In this document: positions 6,918-16,331 of the stretch, in pieces | How positions within the stretch are numbered: the first letter of the stretch is position 1 | Layout of the letters: the number at the start of each line of letters is the position of its first letter | DNA from: an uncultured Fusobacterium sp. | Lineage (GTDB): Bacteria; Fusobacteriota; Fusobacteriia; Fusobacteriales; Fusobacteriaceae | Reading direction: 5' to 3' | Assembly: GCA_900543175.1 (NCBI GenBank) | Contig: UQQO01000001.1 | Coordinates: forward strand, 1 to 59,922 | DNA length: 59,922 nt | Made by a program: the position numbers and the translations under genes | The notes under the pieces: model-generated | What the model saw: the letters and a program-made list of their open reading frames with translations, nothing else | What the model was told of the DNA's origin: nothing | Databases searched by the model: none

Positions 6918-8204
6918 TTATTCTACATATTCAAACTCTACATCAGCTATTCTTACATTATCTCCATCTTGGATACCTGCATCTCTCATAGCCTCTTCTA
7001 ATCCAAGAGATCTCATCATATGTAAGAAGTTAATAATAGAATCTTCATCCATTGTAATAACATATTTAGCAAGAACTTCATCAAGAATTCTTCCCTCAAT
7101 TACATAAGTTCCCTCTTCATTTTGAGTGATTACAAAATCCTCTGATTCTCCTTTTATCTCTTTCAATACTTCATTTACATTTACTTCTTCTTCTAATGGT
7201 TCTCTCTCTATTTTTTGTAACATATCATAACTTCTAAATAATACTTCTCTAATTCCTTCATTTAAGATTACTGAAATAGGATAAACTTCATTTCCTTGAG
7301 CCTCCACATGAGCTTTAAATTTCTCATATTTATCCATATCCCATAATAAATCCATCTTATTAGCAAGAACTATTTGCTTTTTATTTGATAATTTTTCACT
7401 GAATTTTCTCAACTCTTCATTGATTTTTTCATAGTCCTCTATGGCATCTCTTCCCTCTATCTCTGCTACATCAACTAGATGGAATATCATTTTACATCTT
7501 TCAATATGTCTTAAAAACTTATCTCCAAGTCCAATTCCTTCGTGAGCTCCCTCAATAAGTCCTGGAATATCAGCTATTACAAATGATTTTCCCTCTTCAA
7601 GTCTAACAACACCTAATTTAGGTTCAAGAGTTGTAAAGTGATAACTTCCAACTTTAGAGTTAGCTGCTGATACTCTGTTAATAAAACTTGATTTTCCAAC
7701 TGATGGATATCCTACAAGAGCTATATCAGCTAAAAGTTTCAATTCAAGTTTAACTTTTATCTCTGCTCCCTCTCTACCCTTTCCAGCTATTTTAGGTGTC
7801 TTTCTTGTAGCAGATTTAAAGTGAACGTTCCCTGCTCCTCCTCTTCCACCTTTTAAAAGTAGTCTAGGCTCTCCAGGAACATTCATATCTAATAAAAGTT
7901 TTCCTGTTTCTACATCTCTTACTTGTGTACCAACAGGAACTTTAATTATTAAGTCTGCTCCTGTCTTTCCGTACATCTGTTTCTTTTGTCCATTTTCTCC
8001 ATTTTCAGCTTTAAATACTTTTTTATATTTAAAGTCTATTAAAGTGTTGATGTTAGGATCTGCAACAAATATTACACTTCCTCCATTTCCACCATCTCCA
8101 CCATCTGGTCCACCAAATTGAATATACTTCTCTCTTCTAAAAGCTGCTGAACCATCTCCACCATTTCCAGCCTTCACTGTTACTACAACTTCATCTATAA
8201 ACAT
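6918..8204 (-). CDS. obgE: GTPase Obg/CgtA
   Basis: A ribosome-associated GTPase involved in 50S assembly and stress control. The 428 residues contain the glycine-rich Obg fold (1-158, with GGPDGGDGGNGG), the G domain with G1 GYPSVGKS (165-172), a DIPG switch motif, NKMD for guanine recognition, and a C-terminal OCT domain (about 350-428). The length is the usual one for OCT-containing Obg. It has its own promoter (8244-8272), an AGGAGAG site and a terminator, so it looks monocistronic. Confidence 0.97.
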   Translation of the reverse strand: MFIDEVVVTVKAGNGGDGSAAFRREKYIQFGGPDGGDGGNGGSVIFVADPNINTLIDFKYKKVFKAENGENGQKKQMYGKTGADLIIKVPVGTQVRDVETGKLLLDMNVPGEPRLLLKGGRGGAGNVHFKSATRKTPKIAGKGREGAEIKVKLELKLLADIALVGYPSVGKSSFINRVSAANSKVGSYHFTTLEPKLGVVRLEEGKSFVIADIPGLIEGAHEGIGLGDKFLRHIERCKMIFHLVDVAEIEGRDAIEDYEKINEELRKFSEKLSNKKQIVLANKMDLLWDMDKYEKFKAHVEAQGNEVYPISVILNEGIREVLFRSYDMLQKIEREPLEEEVNVNEVLKEIKGESEDFVITQNEEGTYVIEGRILDEVLAKYVITMDEDSIINFLHMMRSLGLEEAMRDAGIQDGDNVRIADVEFEYVE

Positions 8205-8243
8205 CTATTTTTTACTCTCCTAAAATTTATTTTTTATCAATAT

Positions 8244-8272
8244 ATTTTACCTTACTTTATAAGAATTTACAA
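8244..8272 (-). promoter_or_regulatory. Promoter of obgE
   Basis: On the minus strand TTGTAA (8267-8272), a 17-base spacer and TAAAAT (8244-8249) form a good housekeeping promoter 40 bases before the obgE ATG. Confidence 0.6.
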
Positions 8273-8303
8273 GTTTTTTCCTTTGCTTCCTTTATATATT
8301 ATA

Positions 8304-9479
8304 TTAATCTTCCATCTCTTTAAAAATTTTGTAACTTACAACTGCCAAGGGAGCTATCTCATATATATTTTTGCTAAATTCAGATTTTTTTATCTCATAG
8401 TACTGCTCATCAAGGGTAACTTTTTTTATTTCATTTACCAATGTTTCAAAAAGAAATCTATTTTGAAATATCTCTCCAAATAAAACTATCTTCTCTGGAT
8501 TTATTACTGATATGATCCCATCAATTGCTGTGGCTATCATATTTATAGCATCTATTACAATATTAAAAGTCAACATATCTTTCTCAGCTACACCTTTTAA
8601 AATATCATTTATAGTTAAAGCTCCCTTTTCGATTAAAATATTTTTTAAACTACTGTAATTATTTAACTTTATTTGAGAGGTTATTTTCTTTATTATTGCC
8701 ACATTAGAAACTTCTGTTTCCAAGCACCCTTTCTTTCCACATGAACACTTTTCTGGACTGTTTCTTCTTACAACCATATGTCCTAACTCTCCAGAAATAG
8801 AGCCATATCCATGATAAGGGGCATCATTTAAGAATATACTTCCCCCTACTCCATCCCCTATATTCATCACTACAAAGTTTTGATTATCTTTACATGAACC
8901 AAATATCTTTTCAGTCAACGCCATTGCTCTAACATCATTTTCAACAAATACTTTCACTCTGAATCTATTTTCAAACCTCTTCTTCAAATTTATATTCTTC
9001 CAATTATAGTGGGGTGAAAAAATTGATATTCCATTTTCACTATCAACCATTCCATTCATTACCACAGATATTATACTTATATCACTATTCTTTTTAATCT
9101 CTCTTTCAATAAGTTTTTCTGTAAGCTCTAAAATATTATGTTCCTTTTCCAATAATCTTTTTTTCAAAGAATATTTTTTACTTTTCAAAATTTTTCCACT
9201 AATATCCCCTATAACCATTTGAATAAATCTCGGTGCTAAAGATACGCCTAAAATCTCCCCTATTTTTTTCTCATTTATCTTTAAAATAAGAGGACGTCGC
9301 CCCCCAGTTGAAACACCTACGCTTGTTTCCTCTATAATCCCATTTTCAAGAAATCTGTTTACAACCTTTCCTACTCCTGCAGGAGTGATATCTAACTCTT
9401 TTGCTAGTTCAGATCTAGATATTCCATTGCTATTTTTTATCAGCTCCAATGTTTTTATTTTTATACTATTCTTTCTCAT
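8304..9479 (-). CDS. ROK-family transcriptional regulator (NagC/XylR type)
   Basis: 391 residues with an N-terminal winged helix (about 8-52, SRSELAKELDITPAGVGKVV) and a ROK sugar-kinase-like domain. The ROK zinc site is complete: H234 in GELGHM and the cysteines of CSCGKKGCLE (245-254). It also has the GGRRPL linker usual for ROK repressors. It is transcribed divergently from galK with facing promoters, so it is the obvious candidate regulator of the galactose operon. The effector (galactose, a phosphorylated or activated sugar, or glucose) cannot be read from the sequence. Its own promoter and start (ATG at 9479) are clear. Confidence 0.9.
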   Translation of the reverse strand: MRKNSIKIKTLELIKNSNGISRSELAKELDITPAGVGKVVNRFLENGIIEETSVGVSTGGRRPLILKINEKKIGEILGVSLAPRFIQMVIGDISGKILKSKKYSLKKRLLEKEHNILELTEKLIEREIKKNSDISIISVVMNGMVDSENGISIFSPHYNWKNINLKKRFENRFRVKVFVENDVRAMALTEKIFGSCKDNQNFVVMNIGDGVGGSIFLNDAPYHGYGSISGELGHMVVRRNSPEKCSCGKKGCLETEVSNVAIIKKITSQIKLNNYSSLKNILIEKGALTINDILKGVAEKDMLTFNIVIDAINMIATAIDGIISVINPEKIVLFGEIFQNRFLFETLVNEIKKVTLDEQYYEIKKSEFSKNIYEIAPLAVVSYKIFKEMED

Positions 9480-9514
9480 ATTTTCCCCTTTTAGATGAAT
9501 TTCTTTTATACTAT

Positions 9515-9543
9515 ATTATACTATATTTTCTCACTTTTCTCAA
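9515..9543 (-). promoter_or_regulatory. Promoter of the ROK regulator gene
   Basis: On the minus strand TTGAGA (9538-9543), 17 bases, then TATAAT (9515-9520), a near-consensus promoter. The -10 sequence sits within a TATAGTATAATATAGTATA repeat. Confidence 0.65.
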
Positions 9544-9593
9544 AACTTATTTTACTTAGTTTAATAAGAAGATATGTTTTTATTTAAAAAATC

Positions 9594-9624
9594 TTGTGAA
9601 AATATAAATATAAGTTATACTTAT
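9594..9624 (+). promoter_or_regulatory. gal operon promoter with overlapping inverted repeat
   Basis: TTGTGA (9594-9599) and TATACT (9616-9621) are 16 bases apart. The -10 box lies inside the inverted repeat ATAAGT-TAT-ACTTAT (9610-9624). An operator at that place would block RNA polymerase, which suits control by the divergent ROK protein. The promoter is directly visible; the operator role is inferred. Confidence 0.55.
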
Positions 9625-9663
9625 ATCAGACATAGTTAACTAAAAAATAGTGGAGGGCAAAAA

Positions 9664-10839
9664 ATGATAAAAGGTTTAATTGAAGATTTTAAAACTTTGT
9701 ATAAATACGAAGGAGAGGTAAAAGTATTCTTTTCTCCTGGTAGAGTAAATTTAATTGGAGAGCATACAGATTATAATGGTGGATTTGTTTTTCCATGTGC
9801 TTTAGATTTTGGAACATATGCTGTTGCAGTTAAAAGAAATGACAATATTTTTAGAATGTACTCTAAAAACTTTGAAAATTTAGGAATAATAGAATTTTCA
9901 TTAGACAGATTAATTAATGAACCTCAAGATAACTGGGCTAACTATCCAAAAGGAGTTATTAAAACTTTCTTAGAAGCAGGATTTAATATAAATAGTGGAT
10001 TTGATGTTTTATTCTATGGAAACATTCCTAATGGTGCAGGACTTTCTTCTTCAGCTTCTATTGAACTTGCTACTTCTGTTATACTAAAAGATCTATTTAA
10101 CCTTGATGTAGATATGGTAAGTATGGTTAAATTATCTCAAAAAGCTGAAAACAAATTTATTGGTGTAAATTGTGGAATTATGGACCAATTTGCTATTGGA
10201 ATGGGTAAAAAAGATAATGCTATTCTTTTGGATTGTAACACTTTAAACTATCAATATGCACCTGTTGTTTTAAATGGAGCATCAATAGTTATTGCAAATA
10301 CAAATAAAAAGAGAGGGCTAGCAGATTCTAAATACAATGAAAGAAGAGGATCTTGTGAAGCTGCTGTAAAAGTTTTAAATGAAAATGGAATAGATATAAA
10401 ATATCTTGGAGAACTTTCTGTTGAAAGATTCAATGAGATAAAACATCTAATCACTGATGAAGAGCAATTAAAAAGAGCTACACATGCAGTTACTGAAAAC
10501 GAAAGAACAAAAGTTGCTGTTGAAAAATTAAATGCTGGAGATATTGAAGCTTTTGGACAATTAATGAACCAATCTCATATCTCTCTTAGAGATGACTATG
10601 AAGTTACTGGATTTGAACTAGACTCATTAGTTGAAGCAGCATGGGAAGCTGAAGGAGTTATCGGAGCTCGTATGACTGGAGCTGGATTTGGTGGATGTAC
10701 TGTAAGTATAGTTAAAGATGAATTTATAGAATCATTTAAAAAATCTGTTGGAGAAAAATATATAGCTAAAACTGGTTTAGTTGCTGATTTCTATGTTGCT
10801 AAAATTGGAGATGGAAGTAGAAAGTTAGGTGATTTTTAA
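9664..10839 (+). CDS. galK: Galactokinase
   Basis: Phosphorylates galactose to galactose-1-phosphate, the first Leloir step. The 391-residue GHMP kinase shows the galactokinase signature GRVNLIGEHTDYNGG (26-40), the ATP-binding GAGLSSSASIE (124-134) and the third motif GARMTGAGFGGC near the C-terminus. GGAGGG precedes the ATG. It is the first gene of galK-galT-galE, and its stop codon overlaps the galT start by one base (TAATG). Confidence 0.97.
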   Translation: MIKGLIEDFKTLYKYEGEVKVFFSPGRVNLIGEHTDYNGGFVFPCALDFGTYAVAVKRNDNIFRMYSKNFENLGIIEFSLDRLINEPQDNWANYPKGVIKTFLEAGFNINSGFDVLFYGNIPNGAGLSSSASIELATSVILKDLFNLDVDMVSMVKLSQKAENKFIGVNCGIMDQFAIGMGKKDNAILLDCNTLNYQYAPVVLNGASIVIANTNKKRGLADSKYNERRGSCEAAVKVLNENGIDIKYLGELSVERFNEIKHLITDEEQLKRATHAVTENERTKVAVEKLNAGDIEAFGQLMNQSHISLRDDYEVTGFELDSLVEAAWEAEGVIGARMTGAGFGGCTVSIVKDEFIESFKKSVGEKYIAKTGLVADFYVAKIGDGSRKLGDF

Positions 10840-12365
10840 TGAGTATAAATATATATGAAGAAGTAGGAATGCTTTTAAAATTTGGATTAGAAAACAATCT
10901 AATTGGTAAGTATGATGCTATCATATCTAGAAATGAAATTATGAATCTTTTAAAACTTGAAGATTGGGAAAATATTGATCTAACTAATAGAGAAGTTCCT
11001 AAATATCCAAATGAAATATTAGAAAATATTTGTAAATGGGCTATTGAAAACAATATTATTGAAGATAGTATAGTTGTTAAAGACCTTTTTGATACTGAAA
11101 TTATGGGAAAATTAACTCCTACTGCTACTCAAATAATAGATAGATTCCATTCACTTAGTGAGAAAGAGGGGGTAGAAGCTGCTACTAATGATTACTACTC
11201 TTTTGCACAAAAAACAAATTATATAAGAACTGATAGAATAGCTAAGAATATGCACTGGTTCTCTAATACTGAGTATGGAGATATGGAAATAACAGTAAAT
11301 CTTTCTAAACCTGAAAAAGATCCTAGAGATATAGCAAAAGAGAGATTACTTCCACCTTCTGCATATCCTAAATGCCTTCTTTGCTATGAAAATGTAGGTT
11401 ATGCTGGAAGATTTAACCACCCTGCAAGACAAAATCATAGAGTTATTCCATTTGATTTAGCTGGTGAAGAGTGGTTCTTACAATATTCTCCTTATGTTTA
11501 CTACAATGAACATGCTATTGTTTTTGCTGGTGAACATAGACCTATGAAGATAAATAGAGATGCTTTTAATAGAATTACAACTTTTGTTGAAAAATTACCT
11601 CACTACTTCTTAGGTTCTAATGCTGATCTACCAATAGTTGGAGGATCTATTTTAAGCCACGATCACTATCAAGGTGGACACCATGAATTTCCAATGGCAA
11701 AATCTCCAATAGAAACTAAACTTGTTTTTAAAGGTTTTGAAGATATTGAAGCTGGAATTGTTAAATGGCCTATGTCTGTTATTAGAATAAAAAGTAGTGA
11801 CAGAGCTAGATTAGTTGATCTTGCAGTGAAAATACTAGATACTTGGAGAGAGTATAGCGATGAATCTCTTGGAATTTTAGCTCATTCTGGAGATACTCCT
11901 CATAACACAGTTACTCCTATTGGAAGAAGAAGAGGGGAAAAATTTGAACTTGATTTAGTTTTAAGAAATAATAGAACAGATGAAGAAAATCCTCTTGGAA
12001 TTTTCCATCCTCATGCAGATGTTCATAACATTAAAAAAGAAAATATTGGACTTATTGAAGTTATGGGACTTGCTGTTCTTCCTGGAAGATTAAAAGAGGA
12101 ATTAGAAATCTTAGGAAAATATATGGTTGCAGATGATTATGCAGAAAAAATCAAAAATGATGCTAAAGTTGAAAAACATCTAGCTTGGGCTGAAAAAATT
12201 TACAATAAATATTCTGATATTAATGGTGAAAATATTGATAAGATACTAAAAGATGAAGTTGGAGTTACTTTCTCTAGAGTTTTAGAGTATGCTGGAGTTT
12301 ATAAAAGAGATGCTGAAGGACAAAATGGTTTCCTTAGATTTGTAGAAAAAGTAAATTCTCTTTAA
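10839..12365 (+). CDS. galT: UDP-glucose--hexose-1-phosphate uridylyltransferase, class II
   Basis: Transfers UMP from UDP-glucose to galactose-1-phosphate. At 508 residues it belongs to the longer GalT family found in Firmicutes and their relatives rather than the 350-residue E. coli type. Family-typical stretches are LCYENVGYAGRFNHPARQNHR, the GGSILSHDHYQGG histidine motif and FHPHADVHNIKKENIGLIEVMG. Translational coupling to galK is expected from the TAATG overlap. Confidence 0.95.
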   Translation: MSINIYEEVGMLLKFGLENNLIGKYDAIISRNEIMNLLKLEDWENIDLTNREVPKYPNEILENICKWAIENNIIEDSIVVKDLFDTEIMGKLTPTATQIIDRFHSLSEKEGVEAATNDYYSFAQKTNYIRTDRIAKNMHWFSNTEYGDMEITVNLSKPEKDPRDIAKERLLPPSAYPKCLLCYENVGYAGRFNHPARQNHRVIPFDLAGEEWFLQYSPYVYYNEHAIVFAGEHRPMKINRDAFNRITTFVEKLPHYFLGSNADLPIVGGSILSHDHYQGGHHEFPMAKSPIETKLVFKGFEDIEAGIVKWPMSVIRIKSSDRARLVDLAVKILDTWREYSDESLGILAHSGDTPHNTVTPIGRRRGEKFELDLVLRNNRTDEENPLGIFHPHADVHNIKKENIGLIEVMGLAVLPGRLKEELEILGKYMVADDYAEKIKNDAKVEKHLAWAEKIYNKYSDINGENIDKILKDEVGVTFSRVLEYAGVYKRDAEGQNGFLRFVEKVNSL

Positions 12366-12421
12366 TATCTCTTTAAATTGATGTATAATAATAGAAAATT
12401 GATATTTCTAGGAGGTCAAAA

Positions 12422-13411
12422 ATGGCAATTTTAGTTTGTGGTGGAGCTGGATATATTGGAAGTCACGTTACAAGAGCCCTTATAGACAGTGGAGAAGAGG
12501 TAATTGTATTAGATAATCTTCAAACTGGACATGTTGATGCTGTACATGAAAAAGCAAAACTTGTACTTGGAGATTTAAGAGATGATGAATTTATGGAGAG
12601 AGTTTTCTCTGAAAATAAAATAGATGGTGTTATTGATTTCGCTGCTTTCTCATTAGTTGGTGAAAGTGTTAGTGAACCTTTAAAATACTTTGAAAATAAC
12701 TTCTATGGAACTCTTTGCTTACTTAAAGCTATGAGAAAACACAATGTTAACAAAATAGTATTCTCATCAACAGCAGCAACTTATGGAGAACCTGAAAACA
12801 TACCTATTCTTGAAACTGATAAAACTTTCCCTACTAACCCATATGGAGAGAGTAAATTAGCAGTTGAAAAAATGTTAAAATGGTGTGATAAAGCTTATGG
12901 TATAAAATATACTGCTCTTAGATATTTTAACGTTGCTGGAGCTCACCCAGAAGGAAATATTGGAGAAGATCATGATCCTGAAAGTCACTTAATTCCTATT
13001 ATTCTTCAAGTTGCTCTTGGAAAAAGAGAACATATAGGAATATTTGGAGATGACTATCCTACTGAAGATGGTACTTGTATAAGAGACTACATTCATGTTA
13101 TGGACTTAGCTGATGCTCATATTCTTGCTTTAAAAAGATTAAATAATGGTGGAGATAGTGCTATTTTCAACTTAGGAAATGGTGAAGGATTCTCTGTTAA
13201 ACAAGTTATTGAAGTTGCTAGAAAGGTAACTGGACATGCAATACCAGCAGTTGTTTCTCCTAGAAGAGCTGGAGATCCTGCTAAACTTGTTGCTACTTCT
13301 GCAAAAGCTATGAAAGAATTAAATTGGACACCTAAATTTGATTCTTTAGATAAGATTATAGAAACTGCTTGGAACTGGCATAAAAACCATCCTAATGGAT
13401 ATGAAGATTAA
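12422..13411 (+). CDS. galE: UDP-glucose 4-epimerase
   Basis: Interconverts UDP-galactose and UDP-glucose. This 329-residue short-chain dehydrogenase has the NAD-binding GGAGYIG (7-13), the catalytic YGESK (Y141, K145), the FSSTAATYGEP strand and LRYFNVAGAHPEG. It follows galT by 56 bases with its own strong AGGAGGT site. It ends the operon, just before a terminator. Besides galactose catabolism it can supply UDP-galactose for surface glycans. Confidence 0.97.
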   Translation: MAILVCGGAGYIGSHVTRALIDSGEEVIVLDNLQTGHVDAVHEKAKLVLGDLRDDEFMERVFSENKIDGVIDFAAFSLVGESVSEPLKYFENNFYGTLCLLKAMRKHNVNKIVFSSTAATYGEPENIPILETDKTFPTNPYGESKLAVEKMLKWCDKAYGIKYTALRYFNVAGAHPEGNIGEDHDPESHLIPIILQVALGKREHIGIFGDDYPTEDGTCIRDYIHVMDLADAHILALKRLNNGGDSAIFNLGNGEGFSVKQVIEVARKVTGHAIPAVVSPRRAGDPAKLVATSAKAMKELNWTPKFDSLDKIIETAWNWHKNHPNGYED

Positions 13412-13421
13412 TAATTTTAGA

Positions 13422-13452
13422 GGCTGTTTAATTTTAAACAGCCCCTTTTTTT
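13422..13452 (+). terminator. Terminator of the gal operon
   Basis: GGCTGTTTA (13422-13430) pairs with TAAACAGCC (13435-13443) around an ATTT loop, and seven T follow. It lies between galE and the convergent mgtC-like gene and could serve both weakly. Confidence 0.85.
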
Positions 13453-13460
13453 ATGCTTAT

Positions 13461-14174
13461 TTATTTTAATATTGTTATAGATATTACCTCTTTAGTCTTA
13501 TAAAATTCTGAAGTCAGATCTAAAAGATTATATTGCTTTGGAATAACCAAAGTATATATCACTTTATTATTCTCTTGAGATTTTTGCATCGCTCTTACTC
13601 TTATATCAAACATTTTAAATATATCATTAGTTTTAGAATAATAAATTCCATTTTCTAAATCCCCTAAATATTCAACTTCTATCTTAGATATAATTTTTTC
13701 ATCTATAAATCTTCTTTCAACAGCTTTTAAAGTAACTAATACAATTAATACAACTACCCCTGCTATAAATGTCATTGAATAGAATCCCCAACCAATTCCT
13801 AATCCTATACAACCAGTTACCCATATAGAAGCTGCTGTTGTTAAACCACCAATAGTTCCTTTATCTCTCATTATAGTTCCTGCACCTAAAAATCCTATTC
13901 CACTGACAACTTGAGCTCCTATTCTTCCTAAATCAGTTTTTAATACCTCACCTGCTATCTCATTTACCATAGCAAGTTTGACTAACTCTATTCTCAAACA
14001 ATCTTGTACCATTGATACAACAGTAGCTCCCAAACAAACTAATATATGGGTTCTAAACCCTGCTGGTCTATTATTATGTCCTCTCTCATATCCTATCATT
14101 CCACCAATTAAAACTGACATTGCAATTCTAATAATAATCTCTCTAGCTGTTAATTCCACTGCAAAACTATTCAT
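13461..14174 (-). CDS. MgtC/SapB family membrane protein
   Basis: 237 residues with four to five transmembrane helices in the first 150 and the family motifs GGMIGYERGHNNRPAGFRTHILVCLGA (near residues 19-45) and GAGTIMRDKGTIGGLTTAASIW. A C-terminal ACT-like soluble domain (about 160-237) follows, as in MgtC. Members are linked to magnesium limitation and, in intracellular pathogens, to modulation of F-type ATP synthase; the role here is unknown. AAGGAGAG precedes the ATG. It stands alone, convergent with galE. Confidence 0.9.
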   Translation of the reverse strand: MNSFAVELTAREIIIRIAMSVLIGGMIGYERGHNNRPAGFRTHILVCLGATVVSMVQDCLRIELVKLAMVNEIAGEVLKTDLGRIGAQVVSGIGFLGAGTIMRDKGTIGGLTTAASIWVTGCIGLGIGWGFYSMTFIAGVVVLIVLVTLKAVERRFIDEKIISKIEVEYLGDLENGIYYSKTNDIFKMFDIRVRAMQKSQENNKVIYTLVIPKQYNLLDLTSEFYKTKEVISITILK

Positions 14175-14255
14175 CCATCTCTCCTTAAAAATAAAAGATG
14201 ATTAAAAGTAAAAAAGTATAAGCTTTTCTATTCTAACCATCTCTTAATAAATATT

Positions 14256-14810
14256 TTAATTAAATTTTACCTTAGGTGCTTCATTAGCTCCTTCTGTAGC
14301 TTTAAATAATGGTTCCTCTCTAAAATTAAATATTCCTGCAAAAATGCTACCTGGTATCATCTTTATACTTTGATTATACGATGTAACAGTATCATTATAA
14401 AACTGCCTTGCAAAACCTATTTTACTCTCTATATCTTTTAACTCCTTTTGAAGTTCTAAAAAATTCACATTGGCTTTCAAGTCTGGATACTGCTCTGAAA
14501 CAACCATTAATCTACTTAACAATCCTGATATCTCTCCATTAGCAGCCATCTTTTCATCTACTGTTCCTGCTGACATATAACGTGTTCTTGCAGAAGTAAC
14601 CTTCTCTAAAGTTTCCTTTTCATGTGTTGCATACCCTTTTACTGTTTCCACTAAATTTGGAATCAAATCCAATCTTTTTTGAAGTTGAACCTCTATCTGA
14701 CTCCAAGAATTTTTTACCCTTTCATGAAGTTTTACAAATCTATTTTGATAAGAAATTGTAATTATAATCAGCAATATAATAATTCCAAGAACAATACCAA
14801 GTATAATCAT
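14256..14810 (-). CDS. LemA family protein
   Basis: 184 residues: one N-terminal transmembrane helix (2-21), then the LemA helical core with the signature VKNSWSQIEVQLQKRLDLIPNLVETVKGYA (about 36-65) and later YNQSIKMIPGSIFA. The family's biochemical role is not settled. It follows the M32 peptidase gene by 16 bases in the same direction and is presumably cotranscribed with it. The N-terminus is probably outside the cytoplasmic face, with the helical bundle exposed to one side of the inner membrane. Confidence 0.92.
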   Translation of the reverse strand: MIILGIVLGIIILLIIITISYQNRFVKLHERVKNSWSQIEVQLQKRLDLIPNLVETVKGYATHEKETLEKVTSARTRYMSAGTVDEKMAANGEISGLLSRLMVVSEQYPDLKANVNFLELQKELKDIESKIGFARQFYNDTVTSYNQSIKMIPGSIFAGIFNFREEPLFKATEGANEAPKVKFN

Positions 14811-14826
14811 ATTTAATCACTTCCCC

Positions 14827-16326
14827 TTAATCTAAATTGTATATTTTAGAGTATTTTTCTTTTAAATAATCAATATAGTATTTAGGTTCAAGATCCTCTC
14901 CTGTTATCTCTTTTATAAGTTCAGCAGTTCCTCTCAATTTACCATAAACATGGATTCTATCTCTTAACCAACCTTTTATTCTATCCATTTTTCCATCTTT
15001 CAATAGTTGATCTACATCCATATCCTCTTTCATTTTATGATATAATTGAGCAGCATAAACACTTCCTAAAGCATATGATGGGAAATATCCTATCATTCCA
15101 CCTGCCCAGTGTACATCTTGCAATACTCCCTCACTATCAGTTTCAGGAACTACTCCTAAATACTCTTCCATCTTCTTGTTCCAAATCTCTGGAAGTTTAT
15201 CTATATCTAATTCTCCATTAATGATTCCCTTTTCTATCTCATATCTTACCATTATATGCAGTGAATAAGTAAGTTCATCTGCCTCTGTTCTTATAAGTGA
15301 TGGTTCAACTTTATTTACCCCTCTATATAACTCGTTTATATCTATCTCTTTTAATGCTGGGAAATTTTCAATTCCATTTTTATAGATTCCTTCCCAGAAA
15401 GCTAAACTTCTTCCAAGGATATTTTCATAGAATCTAGATTGTGACTCATGTATTCCCATAGAACCACCAGATGCAAGTATTGTTCCTTGTAGATCATCCC
15501 CTATCTGTTGTTCATAGATTCCATGTCCACTTTCATGGATAACACTAAAAATACTAGAGAAAGGTTGATCTTCAATAAATTTTGTTGTCATTCTAACATC
15601 ATTTTTATCTATATTCATAGTAAAAGGATGTTCACTTTCAGCTAAAACTCCTCTATCAAAGTCAAATCCTAAATATGATGCTAAATATTTATTAAACTTT
15701 CTTTGAGTTTCAATATCTACCTTTTTAGATAAAAATTCAAAATCATTTTTTACCTTACTCTCTTTTACTTTCTTCAATAGTGGTACAATCTCTTCTCTCA
15801 AACTTTTAAAGAACTTATCTAGTTTTTCACTATCCATTCCCTTTTCATACTCATTAAGAAGAACATCGTAAATATTTTTTTCATCTTTCATTTGATATTT
15901 TGCAAATTTAATATTATATTCAAATATTTTTTTCAAGTCATCTTTAAATAGATTGAAATCATTTTTATTTTTAGCTTCTTCCCATACCCCTTGACTTCTA
16001 GCTACAAGTTTTGAATACTCTTCATACTCTTTAGGTGGTATCTTTTTCATTTTTTCTATCTCTTCTGTTATATCCTCTATCTCTTTTCTTTGGATATCAT
16101 TAAGCTTTTCCTTTTTTTCACTTAATTTTTCAACTAATTTAATAAATTCTTCAGAAGTCATTAAATTATAGCTTTTCATACTTAAATAACCAAATACATC
16201 AGCTATTAACTCTTTTCCTTTTTTAGGGGCTGTTGTCTCTAAATCCCATTGTAAGATCTCAAGTGATGCGTCTATAAGTTTTTTCTCTTTTATAATTTCT
16301 TCAAATTTTTTTAATTTTTTCTTCAT
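14827..16326 (-). CDS. M32 family metallocarboxypeptidase
   Basis: A zinc (or cobalt) carboxypeptidase of the Taq carboxypeptidase type that removes C-terminal amino acids in the cytoplasm. The 499-residue length is standard. The HEXXH zinc site is H264-E-S-G-H268 (SVIHESGHGIYEQ), followed by the IHESQSRFYEN segment that supplies the glutamate ligand. The family HPFTMNIDKNDVRMTT stretch precedes it. It has no signal peptide. It starts 5 bases after the stop of the nuclease gene, so the nuclease, carboxypeptidase and lemA genes form a likely operon. In an amino-acid-fermenting anaerobe it would feed peptide catabolism. Confidence 0.95.
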   Translation of the reverse strand: MKKKLKKFEEIIKEKKLIDASLEILQWDLETTAPKKGKELIADVFGYLSMKSYNLMTSEEFIKLVEKLSEKKEKLNDIQRKEIEDITEEIEKMKKIPPKEYEEYSKLVARSQGVWEEAKNKNDFNLFKDDLKKIFEYNIKFAKYQMKDEKNIYDVLLNEYEKGMDSEKLDKFFKSLREEIVPLLKKVKESKVKNDFEFLSKKVDIETQRKFNKYLASYLGFDFDRGVLAESEHPFTMNIDKNDVRMTTKFIEDQPFSSIFSVIHESGHGIYEQQIGDDLQGTILASGGSMGIHESQSRFYENILGRSLAFWEGIYKNGIENFPALKEIDINELYRGVNKVEPSLIRTEADELTYSLHIMVRYEIEKGIINGELDIDKLPEIWNKKMEEYLGVVPETDSEGVLQDVHWAGGMIGYFPSYALGSVYAAQLYHKMKEDMDVDQLLKDGKMDRIKGWLRDRIHVYGKLRGTAELIKEITGEDLEPKYYIDYLKEKYSKIYNLD

Positions 16327-16331
16327 AAATA

